Source of the DNA: Allobosea sp. Tri-44
Lineage (GTDB): Bacteria; Pseudomonadota; Alphaproteobacteria; Rhizobiales; Beijerinckiaceae
Direction of reading: 5' to 3'
Assembly (NCBI RefSeq): GCF_004123845.1
Contig: NZ_NBDP01000019.1
Location: 124,001 to 188,000, forward strand
DNA length: 64,000 bases
Below, piece after piece: positions 36,743 to 45,412 of this stretch. A model generated the notes under the pieces. The model saw only the letters and a list, made by a program, of their open reading frames with translations, did no database searches and was not told where the DNA came from. The translations under genes were made by a program, and so were the position numbers. Position 1 is the first letter of the stretch. Each line of letters opens with the position of its first letter.

Positions 36743-37795
36743 TCAGGGGAGATTGTCCCGCAGGAAAATATCGATGCCGATGCGCTCCTGATCCGGAAAC
36801 AGCGGATCACCGGAGCAATAGGCGAGGAGCACGCGTGCGGCCGAACGCGCCTCGTGCCCGGGGTTCTGGCTGATGATCGCGTCGACCTCGCCGCGCACCA
36901 GGAAGCGACGGGTGTGTGCGGTGAGTTCATGGGCGATCCAGACGATGGCGCTGCTGCGGCCCGCTTCGTCCAGCGCTGCGGCGATACCGCGATTGCCGGC
37001 GCCGACATTGTAGATTCCGATGAGGTCGGGCTTCTCGCGCAGTAGCGATACGGTGGCGCGGTAAGTGAGCTCGTTGTCGTCCTGGCCCTCGACCGCTGGG
37101 AACACGGTGAGTTGCGGATACTCGACCGTCAGAACCTGATTGAAGCCGAATTGGCGCTCGGCATGGTCGCGCAGTGCCAACGATCCGGCAATCACGCCGA
37201 CAGCCCCGGACCTGCCGTGTAGGAAACGCCCCATCAGCGTCGCGGCCGTGCGCCCGGCGGCGGGATTGTCGATGCCAACATAGTGCAGGCGCCTGGCGCT
37301 CGGCACGTCCGACACAAGTGTGACGACCGGAACGCCGCGTTCGGCCAGATCGTCGATGGCGGCGCGCACCCGCGGGTGGTCCAGTGCGATGGTGGCGACG
37401 CCGGCATAGCCGGGAAGGACCGTCTCCAGCGCCTTTGCCAGCGCGTCCGGCTCGAACACGTCGACATGCTGCACGTCTATGACGGCGCGCTGGCTGGCGA
37501 GCCAGTCGGCGGTACGGGCGACCTGCTCGGCGAGCAGGGTCATGAAGCTGTTGGCCCCGGACGGCAGAATGAACAGGAAGCGGAAGCTCTGGTTTCGGGC
37601 GAGGCGGGCCGCCGCCGGGTCCGGCCGATAGCCTAGCCGCGAGACGGCGGCCTCGACCCGCGCTATCGTCTTGTCGCGAACGCCGTCGCGGCGGTTGACG
37701 ACCCGGTCGACGGTTGCGACCGAGACGCCGGCGGCGCGTGCGACATCCTCGAGCGTCGCCCTGCCGCCCCCCGCTGCTGTGCCCGTATCCGCCAT
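36743..37795 (-). CDS. LacI-family transcriptional regulator
   Basis: This 350-residue protein has an N-terminal LacI HTH at about 13-58: ATLEDVARAAGVSVATVDRVVNRRDGV, with the hinge GYRPDPAAARLARNQ. A periplasmic-binding-protein-like sugar domain follows. It is more like the ribose-type binding fold than like LacI itself. It is the last gene of the sugar importer/Gfo-Idh/ThuA operon (one-base overlap with ThuA) and lies directly before the second importer operon. It likely senses the imported sugar or a derivative. Confidence 0.9.
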   Translation of the reverse strand: MADTGTAAGGGRATLEDVARAAGVSVATVDRVVNRRDGVRDKTIARVEAAVSRLGYRPDPAAARLARNQSFRFLFILPSGANSFMTLLAEQVARTADWLASQRAVIDVQHVDVFEPDALAKALETVLPGYAGVATIALDHPRVRAAIDDLAERGVPVVTLVSDVPSARRLHYVGIDNPAAGRTAATLMGRFLHGRSGAVGVIAGSLALRDHAERQFGFNQVLTVEYPQLTVFPAVEGQDDNELTYRATVSLLREKPDLIGIYNVGAGNRGIAAALDEAGRSSAIVWIAHELTAHTRRFLVRGEVDAIISQNPGHEARSAARVLLAYCSGDPLFPDQERIGIDIFLRDNLP

Positions 37796-38457
37796 CAGCG
37801 CGCCGCCCAGAGCATCCCGCGCGTCAGCATCGTCCTGATTTCCGGCACGTCGAGTTCATAGGCGCGGTGGCCGAGCGAGCAATAGAACACGCGCCCGTCG
37901 CCATATCGCTTCTTCCAGGTGACAGGCATCACCGTGCCCTCGATCCATGGCGAGTGCTCGCCACCGAAGGTCGTGGTCGCGAGCACTTCGATGGCCGGGT
38001 CGACATGCATGTAGTACTGCTCCGATCGGTGTTCGAAACTGTCGATCCCGGCCATGATCGGGTCGTCAGGCCGGGTGATGTCGACCTTGTAGTCGATGAT
38101 GTTGCCGGGGTGGGCAACCCATTGCCCGCCGCACATGAACTGGTAGTCCACAGACTCCCGGAAAGCATCGCACATGCCACCGTGATGGCCAGCGAGGCCG
38201 ACCCCGCCGCGCACGGCCGCGCAGAGCGCCAGCGCATCCTCCTTCTCGATCTTCGACATGGTGTAGATCGGCACGATCAGGGAGAGATCGCGGATCGCCG
38301 GATCGGAGAAAACCGAGGTCGAGGTCTCGATCCGGACATCGAAGCCCTCCGCCCTGAGCCAGCCCCGCATCATCGAGGCGCACAGGTCGGGGTCATGCCC
38401 AGCCCAGCCGCCCCATACGATCATCGCCTTGCGCATCGTCGCTATTCCCTCGCTCAA
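37795..38457 (-). CDS. ThuA-like domain protein
   Basis: This 220-residue protein has the ThuA (trehalose utilisation) fold, related to class I glutamine amidotransferases but without the catalytic cysteine. Visible signs are MIVWGGWAGHDPDLCA at the start, GLAGHHGGMCDAF in the middle, and a late GHRAYELDVPEIRTML. ThuA is usually encoded beside a Gfo/Idh/MocA protein; together they are implicated in 3-keto-sugar metabolism. It overlaps the Gfo/Idh/MocA gene by 4 bp and the LacI gene by one. Confidence 0.88.
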   Translation of the reverse strand: MSEGIATMRKAMIVWGGWAGHDPDLCASMMRGWLRAEGFDVRIETSTSVFSDPAIRDLSLIVPIYTMSKIEKEDALALCAAVRGGVGLAGHHGGMCDAFRESVDYQFMCGGQWVAHPGNIIDYKVDITRPDDPIMAGIDSFEHRSEQYYMHVDPAIEVLATTTFGGEHSPWIEGTVMPVTWKKRYGDGRVFYCSLGHRAYELDVPEIRTMLTRGMLWAAR

Positions 38458-39551
38458 TCGATCTGCCCGACATCGCGTCCAGCGGGCAGCGCCGCCGGCC
38501 TCTCGACGCGGCTTTCGATGGTTATCCTGCGCCCCTCGTCCGCCGATTTCTGGAACGCCTCCATCACCTCCAGCACATGGAAGGCGAGCGCGCCGCTGGC
38601 GCGGTGGGGGCGATCGGCGAGGATCGCGGCCGCCATGTCGGCGACGCCGATCGAGCGAAATTCGCCGTCGGCATGGCCATGCGTGAGTGCGACCGCCTCC
38701 CAGGCGCCGCGGGGCTTCGCCAACTTGACCTCGCCGCCGAACTTGTTGGGGTCCGGCACCAGAAGACTGGCCTTGTCGCCATAGATCTCGATCGGCGCAT
38801 GAGCGTGCTGGGGCACGTCGAAGCTCATCGTGATCGAGACGATAGCGCCGTTCTCGAACTCGACCGTGCCCGCGACATGGGTCGAAACCTCGACCGGGAT
38901 CAGCGCGCCATTCATGGGCTGGCTGGTGACGAGCCGCTCCAGGTAGGGCCGCGCGGTCGAGCCCATCACGCTGGCGACCGGTCCGAGCAATTGCACGAGA
39001 TCGGTGAGGTAATAGGGGCCCATGTCGAGCATCGGGCCGCCGCCGCGCAGATAGTAGAAGCCGGGCGCCGGGTGCCAGCTTTCATGGCCCGGGCAGCCGA
39101 AGAAGGCACTGCCGCCGACCGGCTTGCCGATCGCCCCGTCGTCGATCAGCTTTCGCGCCGTCTGGTGGCCGCCGCCGAGGAAGGTGTCGGGCGCACAACC
39201 GACGCGCAGGTTCTTCTGGGCCGCCAGATCCATGACCTTGCGAGCTTCCTGCGTGTTGATGCCGAGCGGTTTTTCGGAATGGACATGCTTGCCGGCATTG
39301 AGCACCGCCAGGCTGACATCGGTATGGGCCAGCGGCACGGTCAGATTGACGACGATCTCGACATCGTCGCGCTTCAGGAGTTCCCCGACGCGCAGGCCCG
39401 GCACGCCGAACTCGGCGCCGCGCTTTTCGGCTGCGGCGCTGCGCATATCGGCCACGGCCTTCAACTCCAGCATCGGGAAGCGGCGCATCGCCTCGAGATA
39501 TTTCGTGCTGATGTTGCCGCAGCCGACGACACCGATTCCGACCTTCCGCAT
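38454..39551 (-). CDS. Gfo/Idh/MocA-family sugar oxidoreductase
   Basis: This 365-residue NAD(P)-dependent enzyme starts RKVGIGVVGCGNIS, a Rossmann motif. The catalytic-lysine motif HSEKPLG follows near residue 95. The C-terminal alpha/beta substrate domain has GGPMLDMGPYYLTDLV with the expected Asp and Tyr. ATG 39551 is the family start; longer frames run antisense or through the permease gene. Its position between a sugar permease and ThuA suggests oxidation at C3 of an imported glycoside (ThuB-like), which is inferred. Confidence 0.9.
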   Translation of the reverse strand: MRKVGIGVVGCGNISTKYLEAMRRFPMLELKAVADMRSAAAEKRGAEFGVPGLRVGELLKRDDVEIVVNLTVPLAHTDVSLAVLNAGKHVHSEKPLGINTQEARKVMDLAAQKNLRVGCAPDTFLGGGHQTARKLIDDGAIGKPVGGSAFFGCPGHESWHPAPGFYYLRGGGPMLDMGPYYLTDLVQLLGPVASVMGSTARPYLERLVTSQPMNGALIPVEVSTHVAGTVEFENGAIVSITMSFDVPQHAHAPIEIYGDKASLLVPDPNKFGGEVKLAKPRGAWEAVALTHGHADGEFRSIGVADMAAAILADRPHRASGALAFHVLEVMEAFQKSADEGRRITIESRVERPAALPAGRDVGQID

Positions 39552-39589
39552 TCCCGTTCTCCAGTTTCGACTTGAGCAGCGCCCGCGGC

Positions 39590-40438
39590 CTAGCCCTTGA
39601 CCGCGCCGGCGGTGAGCCCGGCGACGATGTGCTTTTGCGCGAGGGTGAAGAGCAGGAAGGTCGGCAGGATCGTCAGCGTGATGAACGCCAGGATCAGGTG
39701 CCATTCCGCCGAGAATTCGCCTTGATAGATCATGATGCCGAGCGGCCACGGGTACATGGAATCCGAGTTCAGCATCACCAGCGGCAGCAGGTAGCTGTTC
39801 CAGCTATGCACGAAGGTGATCGTGCCCACAGTGGCGAGGATCGGCCGCGACAAGGGCAGCGTCACATGGCGGAAGAAATCGATGTAACTGCAGCCGTCGA
39901 CCAGCGCCGCCTCGAGCAGTTCGTGCGGCAGATCCCTGAAGAAGCGGCGCAGGAGCAGGATGCTCATGGCGAGGCTGAAGGCGACCTGCGGCAGCGCGAC
40001 GCCGAGATAGCTGTCGAGCAGGCCGAGATCGCGCACCTTGATGAACAGCGGCAGGATTGCGGTCGCGGCCGGGAACAGCAGCCCCATGGTCAGATAGCTC
40101 AGCAGCATCGAACTGCCGAAGAAGTGGATATGGGCGAAGACGAAAGCTGCCATCGAGGCGACGATCAGCGTCAGCACGACCGTCAGGGCCGCGATCACCA
40201 GCGAGTTCCAGAGGAGCTGCCAGTAGCGCTGCGAGAGCAGGATCCCGGTGTAGTTCTCCCACTCCCAGGTTTCCGGCAACCCGAACGGGTTGGTGCGCAG
40301 CTCGCCGAGCGACTTGAAGCCGCCGAGCACCGTCGCCAGCAGCGGCACGATCACCACCAGGGCAACCAAGCCGAGGAAAACAGCCTTGTAGAGCGGCACC
40401 AGATCGAGCGGCCGGCGCGGGGCGAGGGCGTCACTCAT
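39590..40438 (-). CDS. Sugar ABC importer permease (MalG/CUT1 type)
   Basis: This 282-residue permease has six helices and the coupling loop LLEAALVDGCSYIDFFRHVTLPLSRP, the EAA motif of CUT1 sugar importers. The C-terminus FTLAQKHIVAGLTAGAVKG is typical of MalG-like subunits. It overlaps the MalF-like gene by 8 bp. No ATPase of the MalK/UgpC kind is encoded in this cluster, so a shared ATPase must be recruited. Confidence 0.92.
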   Translation of the reverse strand: MSDALAPRRPLDLVPLYKAVFLGLVALVVIVPLLATVLGGFKSLGELRTNPFGLPETWEWENYTGILLSQRYWQLLWNSLVIAALTVVLTLIVASMAAFVFAHIHFFGSSMLLSYLTMGLLFPAATAILPLFIKVRDLGLLDSYLGVALPQVAFSLAMSILLLRRFFRDLPHELLEAALVDGCSYIDFFRHVTLPLSRPILATVGTITFVHSWNSYLLPLVMLNSDSMYPWPLGIMIYQGEFSAEWHLILAFITLTILPTFLLFTLAQKHIVAGLTAGAVKG

Positions 40439-41366
40439 TGCGCATGAACCAGCGCTTGTAGCTGAAGGCGAAGGTGACGCAGATCACGAACAGGATGACG
40501 CCGATGGCGCTGCCATAGCCGACGCGCATGCGCGAGACGCCGTGATTGTAGAGAAAGCTCACCATGGTGTTGGAGGAATCCGCCGGCCCCCCGCGCGTCA
40601 GCGGCATCACCAGGTCGAAGAGCTGCAGCGAGCCGACGACGGCGAAGAAAATCGAGAGCTTGATTGTCGGATAGAGCAGCGGGATCACGACATGGCGCAG
40701 CACCTGCCAGCGCGAGGCGCCGTCGATGCGGGCCGCCTCGACCAGGTTGCGGTCCATGCCCTGCAGGGCCGCGATGAACAGCATCATGTGGAAGCCGAAA
40801 TACTTCCATACGACGACGATCAGGATCGCCAGCATCGAGGTCTGCGTGCTGGCGAGGAGGTGCGGCGCCTCGGCTCCGAAGGCACGGTAGATCGAGGCGA
40901 GCAGCCCGTAATTCCCGTCATAGATGAAGCTGAAGATCAGGCCGGTCGCGATCTCGGCGAGCACATAGGGCAGGAAGAACAGCATCCGGAGTGCCACCGC
41001 GCCGCGAAATCGTTCTGCCAGGATCAGCGCCAGCGCCATCGCCAGCGGCAGCTGGATCGTCAAGGACACGACGATGATCAAGAGGTTGTTCTTGAACGCC
41101 GTGCCGAAGCCGCGCGAATCGAAGACGAAGCGGTAATTGTCGAGCCCGATCCAGCGCGTCGGCTTGCCGAAGCCGTTCCAGTTGAAGCCGGAATACCAGG
41201 CGGCTTCGCCGATCGGCAGCACGACGAACAGCGTGAACAGCATCAGCGCCGGCGGCAGGAACAGCAGGAGCGTGGCGAGGCGCGTATCGATCGTGCTGCG
41301 CCTGGCCCTGGCCACAGGCGCGTGCGCCTCCTGCCGCATCGCGATTGCGTCGCTGCGTTGGCTCAT
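40431..41366 (-). CDS. Sugar ABC importer permease (MalF/CUT1 type)
   Basis: This 311-residue permease has six helices. The first follows LATLLLFLPPALMLFTLFVVLP, and the EAA loop is LVEAARIDGASRWQVLRHVVIPLLYP. TRGGPADSSNTMVSFLYNHG is the usual segment before the last helix. It lies 36 bp after the binding-protein stop. Substrate identity must come from the binding protein and nearby enzymes. Confidence 0.92.
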   Translation of the reverse strand: MSQRSDAIAMRQEAHAPVARARRSTIDTRLATLLLFLPPALMLFTLFVVLPIGEAAWYSGFNWNGFGKPTRWIGLDNYRFVFDSRGFGTAFKNNLLIIVVSLTIQLPLAMALALILAERFRGAVALRMLFFLPYVLAEIATGLIFSFIYDGNYGLLASIYRAFGAEAPHLLASTQTSMLAILIVVVWKYFGFHMMLFIAALQGMDRNLVEAARIDGASRWQVLRHVVIPLLYPTIKLSIFFAVVGSLQLFDLVMPLTRGGPADSSNTMVSFLYNHGVSRMRVGYGSAIGVILFVICVTFAFSYKRWFMRNE

Positions 41367-41402
41367 CCGTCGATCCCGGTTCCGGCCTTGCTGCCCGTCG
41401 CT

Positions 41403-42662
41403 TCAGTTGCCCTGCTTGAAGGCGTCCTGGATCGCCTTGGCGGCCTGTTTGGGCGTCATCGAGCCGCCGGCAATCTCGGCGACCGCGTCGTTCACCACCC
41501 GGCCGACCGAGGGGCCGAGATCCTGATCGTAGAAGTTCTGATGGTAATTCGAAGCGGCGATGTTCTTCGCGACGTTCTGCATGAAGACGGCGCCGAGCGC
41601 CGCTTCCGATCCTTTGAAGGTCGGGATGATGAAGTTGTTCTTGGCGAGTTCGCGCTGGACCTCGTCAGAGATGAAGAACTTGACGAATTCGAGCGCCTGC
41701 TTCGGAGAGCCCTTGGTAAACAGCCAGCCATTGACCCCGCCGAGCGTGTCCGAGGGCTGGCCCTTGGCACCGGCCGGCATCGGGAAGTTGACCCAGCCGA
41801 GCTTGTCCTCGGGAATGCCCTTCTTGTCGGCGGCGAGCGCGCGCTGCGTCGCCGAATGATGCGAGATGGCGAGATTCATCGCCGCCTTGCCGTCGGCGAA
41901 GAAGCCGAGCGCCTGCGGGTTCTTGAAGCCGAGGAAGCCGGTCTGGAACGGCTCGAGGTCGACGAGCTGCTTCATCAGCTCGCCGGCTTTCTGGAACGTC
42001 TCGCCCTCGAAACCGCCGTTCTGGCCCTTGAACGCGGCCTCGAAAGCCGGCTTGCCGCCGAGGCGCACGGCGAGGTGCGTCCAGTAGAAGTGCAGCGGCC
42101 ACTTGTCCTGTCCGCCGACCGAGATCGGCGTGATGCCGGCCGCCTTCAGCTTCTTCACCGCGTCGAGAAACTCGTCCCAGGTCTTGATCGTGCCGCCGTC
42201 GACGCCGGCCTTGGCGAACAGGTCCCGGTTGTACATGAACCCGACCTGCGAAACATTGTGCGGCAGGCCGTAGATCTTGCCGTCGATCGTGAAGGCCTCG
42301 ACCGCGCCGGCGGAAAGATTGTCCTTGTAGCCGGCGACGGCGGCGGTGATGTCCTCGAGCACTCCGGCCTCGACCTGCGCCTTGAGCACGCCGCCGGCCC
42401 AGGAATAGAGGATATGCGGCCGGTCTTTCGACTGCAGGATGGTCGGCAGCTTGGCCTTGTAGGCCTCGTTCTCGAGGAATTGCATCTCGACCTTGACGCC
42501 GGGATTCTTCGCCTCGAAGCGGCGAACGACCTCGTCCCAGATCTTCACCTGGGCCGGATTCTGCTCGAGATGGAGCCATTTGACTGTCGTCTGGGCCGCG
42601 GCGGCGCCTGCGGCGAGGGTCGAAACGGCGGCGGCGAATGCAAGCGTCCTCAGGAAACTCAT
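41403..42662 (-). CDS. Sugar ABC importer extracellular binding protein (family 1)
   Basis: This 419-residue periplasmic protein has a signal peptide (about 1-23, ending GAAAAQ) and the SBP family 1 pattern. TVKWLHLEQNPAQ leads in, VVRRFEAKNPGVKVEM is the typical early helix, and KAAMNLAISHH occurs mid-chain. ATG 42662 has GGGAGGA upstream. It heads the operon SBP-MalF-MalG-Gfo/Idh-ThuA-LacI. Its promoter region contains a duplicated CTCAAAATCTGAG operator shared with the divergent SDR gene. Confidence 0.92.
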   Translation of the reverse strand: MSFLRTLAFAAAVSTLAAGAAAAQTTVKWLHLEQNPAQVKIWDEVVRRFEAKNPGVKVEMQFLENEAYKAKLPTILQSKDRPHILYSWAGGVLKAQVEAGVLEDITAAVAGYKDNLSAGAVEAFTIDGKIYGLPHNVSQVGFMYNRDLFAKAGVDGGTIKTWDEFLDAVKKLKAAGITPISVGGQDKWPLHFYWTHLAVRLGGKPAFEAAFKGQNGGFEGETFQKAGELMKQLVDLEPFQTGFLGFKNPQALGFFADGKAAMNLAISHHSATQRALAADKKGIPEDKLGWVNFPMPAGAKGQPSDTLGGVNGWLFTKGSPKQALEFVKFFISDEVQRELAKNNFIIPTFKGSEAALGAVFMQNVAKNIAASNYHQNFYDQDLGPSVGRVVNDAVAEIAGGSMTPKQAAKAIQDAFKQGN

Positions 42663-42708
42663 CTCTCGTCCTCCCAATCTCGAATTTTTATCGAGTTGAG
42701 GGTAGCGT

Positions 42709-42746
42709 AGCTCAAAATCTGAGGTGCGCAACTCAAAATCTGAGTT
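42709..42746. promoter_or_regulatory. Duplicated palindromic operator, two CTCAAAATCTGAG sites 21 bp apart
   Basis: Site 1 is AGCTCAAAATCTGAGGT (42709-42725) and site 2 is AACTCAAAATCTGAGTT (42730-42746). The 13-bp core is identical and palindromic around AAATC, and the centres are 21 bp (two helical turns) apart. They lie between the divergent sugar-importer and SDR genes, so a regulator could bind cooperatively on one DNA face and control both. Confidence 0.8.
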
Positions 42747-42809
42747 ATATGTTTGGCGGCGAGCGTCACGTCGGAGCGCGGCGTCGTTTTGGCCTCTCTG
42801 GAGTCGATC

Positions 42810-43568
42810 ATGGCTGCCATCTATTCCGACCTTGCCGGAAAGGTCGTTCTGGTCACTGGCGGCGCGTCGGGGATCGGGGCGGCGATTTCACGCCATTTCG
42901 CCCGCCAGGGCTCCACCGTGATCCTGTTCGATCTACTGCGCGATACCGGCGAGGCGCTGGCACAGGAGCTGACCAAGGCTGGCCTCTCGGCCCATTTTCA
43001 GCATGTCGACCTGACAGACATCCCGGCATTGCGAGCCGGGATCGAGCACGCGTGCTCTACCCACGGCCGGATCGATGTCCTCGTCAGCAATGCCGCACAT
43101 GACGAGCGCCATCAGACCGAGACGGTGACCCCCGAGTATTGGGATCAGCGGATCGCGGTCAATCTGAAGCACCAGTTCTTTGCGGCGCAGGCGGTGCTGC
43201 CCGGCATGAGGGCCGCCAAGGCCGGTGTCATCATCAATTTCGGCTCCACGTCATGGTTGGCTGGCCAAGGGGGCATGGCGGCCTACACCGCCAGCAAATC
43301 GGGCGTGATCGGCTTGACGCGGTCGTTGGCGCGCGATTACGGCGCCGACAACATCCGCGTCAACGCGATCGCGCCCGGCTGGATCATGACGGAACGGCAG
43401 ATCGAGAAATGGCTAACGCCCGAGGGCGAAGAGGAACTGATGCGGCGGCAATGCCTGAAGCGCCGTCTGGACCCCGACGAGGTCGCGCGCTTTACCGTTT
43501 TCCTGGCGTCGGACGAGGCTTCGGCCTGCACGGCTCAGCATTACATCGTCGATGGCGGATGGGTTTAG
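42810..43568 (+). CDS. SDR-family dehydrogenase, probably sugar-oxidising
   Basis: This 252-residue short-chain dehydrogenase has the cofactor motif TGGASGIG (16-23) and catalytic Ser146, Tyr159 and Lys163 (YTASK). The usual NNAG segment reads SNAAHD, a small departure. PGWI near the end and HYIVDGGWV at the C-terminus are typical. It is divergent from the sugar importer and shares its duplicated operator, which suggests it oxidises the imported sugar (for example a pentose or 6-deoxyhexose). Substrate is inferred from context only. Confidence 0.88.
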   Translation: MAAIYSDLAGKVVLVTGGASGIGAAISRHFARQGSTVILFDLLRDTGEALAQELTKAGLSAHFQHVDLTDIPALRAGIEHACSTHGRIDVLVSNAAHDERHQTETVTPEYWDQRIAVNLKHQFFAAQAVLPGMRAAKAGVIINFGSTSWLAGQGGMAAYTASKSGVIGLTRSLARDYGADNIRVNAIAPGWIMTERQIEKWLTPEGEEELMRRQCLKRRLDPDEVARFTVFLASDEASACTAQHYIVDGGWV

Positions 43569-43648
43569 CCTGCCGTGCTGCAGTCCCATCAATCCCAGAA
43601 ACAAGGGTGACCTGCCCGCGGCCGTCAATCTTTGCTGAGGTCTTGAGC

Positions 43649-43667
43649 CGTTCGCTTCGGGCGAACG
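43649..43667. repeat. CGTTCGC-TTCGG-GCGAACG hairpin between convergent genes
   Basis: A perfect 7-bp stem with a five-base TTCGG loop lies between the SDR gene end and the convergent hydrolase end. No T-run follows in either direction. It may still act as a bidirectional 3' structure. Confidence 0.5.
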
Positions 43668-43701
43668 TAGGCAAGTGATGCACAGCTGCTTCAATTTGCC
43701 G

Positions 43702-44343
43702 TCAGCCGACCTCGCCCGTCACGCGCTCAGCCCAGCTCGAAATTCCCTCAGCCATGGTCCTGAGATGGTCGGCCGTCGAAAAGCCGGAGATGCTTTTTCG
43801 GGGCTTCAAATCGTGATCGCCGTCCTCGAGCCATAAAAGCTCGATGAGCGGTGAAAGCTTGTAGGTTGCTACGTCATCCCGGGTGCCGAACTCGTCCCGT
43901 GTCCCCTGCACAATGAGGGTTGGCGTCTTCAGGTCGGCAAGATGCTGTGTTCGCGGCTGCTCTGGTTTGGCAGGCGGATGGAAGGGATAGCCGAGGCATA
44001 GAAGACCACGGATCCGACCAGCAGCGAGGAGTTCGTCGGCTACCATGCTCGCAACGCGGCCGCCCATCGACTTGCCGCCGATGATGAGGGGTCCCCTGGT
44101 GTCGAGCGCATCAATGGCGGCGAGGTATTCCGGATTCAGCTTTTCGGCGCGTGGCGGCGGCACGCGGCTCGCGCCCGTCCGCCTGCCCGCCATATAGCCG
44201 AATTCGAACCGTGCGACGCGAAAGCCGGTTTCGCCCAGAGCCTTGGCGGCCGCGGTCATGGACGGCGAGTCCATTGGGGCTCCGGCTCCGTGAGCCAGCA
44301 GGATGGTCATTCTGGCCTGGTCGGGACCGTCAAAAAGAAACAT
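43702..44343 (-). CDS. Alpha/beta hydrolase (Tex30/KANL3-like)
   Basis: This 213-residue protein starts with FLFDGPDQARMTILLAHGAGAPMDS, a KANL3/Tex30-like N-terminus. The nucleophile is Ser92 in GKSMGGR. A later VQGTRDEFG supplies the acid and DGDHDLKPR the histidine, so the triad looks complete. The substrate is unknown. I used ATG 44343; an upstream extension would run through the ATPase gene end and is unlikely. It stands alone between two larger clusters. Confidence 0.8.
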   Translation of the reverse strand: MFLFDGPDQARMTILLAHGAGAPMDSPSMTAAAKALGETGFRVARFEFGYMAGRRTGASRVPPPRAEKLNPEYLAAIDALDTRGPLIIGGKSMGGRVASMVADELLAAGRIRGLLCLGYPFHPPAKPEQPRTQHLADLKTPTLIVQGTRDEFGTRDDVATYKLSPLIELLWLEDGDHDLKPRKSISGFSTADHLRTMAEGISSWAERVTGEVG

Positions 44344-44416
44344 CGCGCCTTCCTGTGCTCGGGCCACGGATGAGCATACGCGAGCTTGACCTCGAGGGCG
44401 TGCGGAGTTTCCGATG

Positions 44417-45412
44417 TCAGGCCGGAGCGAGCGCGGCTTCCGCCCGGGTGCAACGCACGATCCGGCCTTCGCCCAGCACGATCGCCGGCGGCAAGCCCAT
44501 GCGGCAGCGGTCCTCGACATGCTTGCAGCGCGGCGCGAAGGAGCAGGAGGATGGCGGCTCGTTCAGCGCCGGCGGCGCGCCGGGGATGGCCTCGAGCCGC
44601 TCGCCCTTTTTGGCGCCGTGCAGGTTCGCCGCGAGCAACCCCTTCGTGTAGGGATGCTGCGGATCGCTGATCAGCTCGCGCACGGTGCCGGTCTCGACGA
44701 TCTGGCCGGCATACATCACCGCCAGCCGATCCGAGACCTCGACGGCGACGCCGATGTCGTGGGTGACGAAGATCACGCCCATGCCGAGATCGCGCTGGAG
44801 CTGGCGCAGCAGCAGCAGGATCTGGATCTGCACGGTGGCGTCGAGCGCGGTCGTCGGCTCGTCGGCGAGCAGGAGCTTGGGCCGCGCCGCCAGCGCCAGC
44901 GCGATCATGGCGCGCTGGCGCATGCCGCCCGACATTTCGTGCGGATAGGCCTTCAGCCGCCGCTCCGGCGACGGGATGCGCACGAGCTGGAGCAGTTCGA
45001 GCGCGCGCTGCATCGCAGCCTTCCGGCTGGTCTTCTCGTGCCGCACGATCGCCTCGGCGATCTGCTCGCCGACGGTGTAGACCGGATCGAGCGCCAGCAT
45101 CGGGTCCTGGAAGATCATCGAGGTGACGCGGCCGCGATAATCGGCGAGCTCCTGCGGCCCGAGCGCCAGCACGTCCCGGCCGTCGACCATGACCGTGCCG
45201 CCGATATCGGTGCGGCTCTCGGGCAGCAGCCTGAGCAGCGTCTTCAGCGTCACGCTCTTGCCGGAGCCGGACTCGCCGAGGATGCCGAGCACCTTGCCAT
45301 GCTCCAGCGCCAGCGAGACGCCGTTGACGGCATGAACATTCTGCGCGCCGCGGAAGCGCACGGTGACGTTCTCCATCGCGACGAGCGGCGGGCTGGTCGA
45401 TGCCGGATTCAT
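44417..45412 (-). CDS. Dipeptide-type ABC importer ATPase (DppD-like)
   Basis: This 331-residue ATPase has Walker A GESGSGKSV, signature MSGGMRQRAM, Walker B LLADEPTTALD and H-loop FVTHDIGVAVEV. The C-terminal CSFAPRCKHVEDRC extension of OppD/DppD proteins is intact. It is the last gene of the leftward importer cluster that starts at 56 kb and overlaps the DppF-like gene by 4 bp. It is one of only two ATPase genes for that whole cluster. Confidence 0.92.
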   Translation of the reverse strand: MNPASTSPPLVAMENVTVRFRGAQNVHAVNGVSLALEHGKVLGILGESGSGKSVTLKTLLRLLPESRTDIGGTVMVDGRDVLALGPQELADYRGRVTSMIFQDPMLALDPVYTVGEQIAEAIVRHEKTSRKAAMQRALELLQLVRIPSPERRLKAYPHEMSGGMRQRAMIALALAARPKLLLADEPTTALDATVQIQILLLLRQLQRDLGMGVIFVTHDIGVAVEVSDRLAVMYAGQIVETGTVRELISDPQHPYTKGLLAANLHGAKKGERLEAIPGAPPALNEPPSSCSFAPRCKHVEDRCRMGLPPAIVLGEGRIVRCTRAEAALAPA

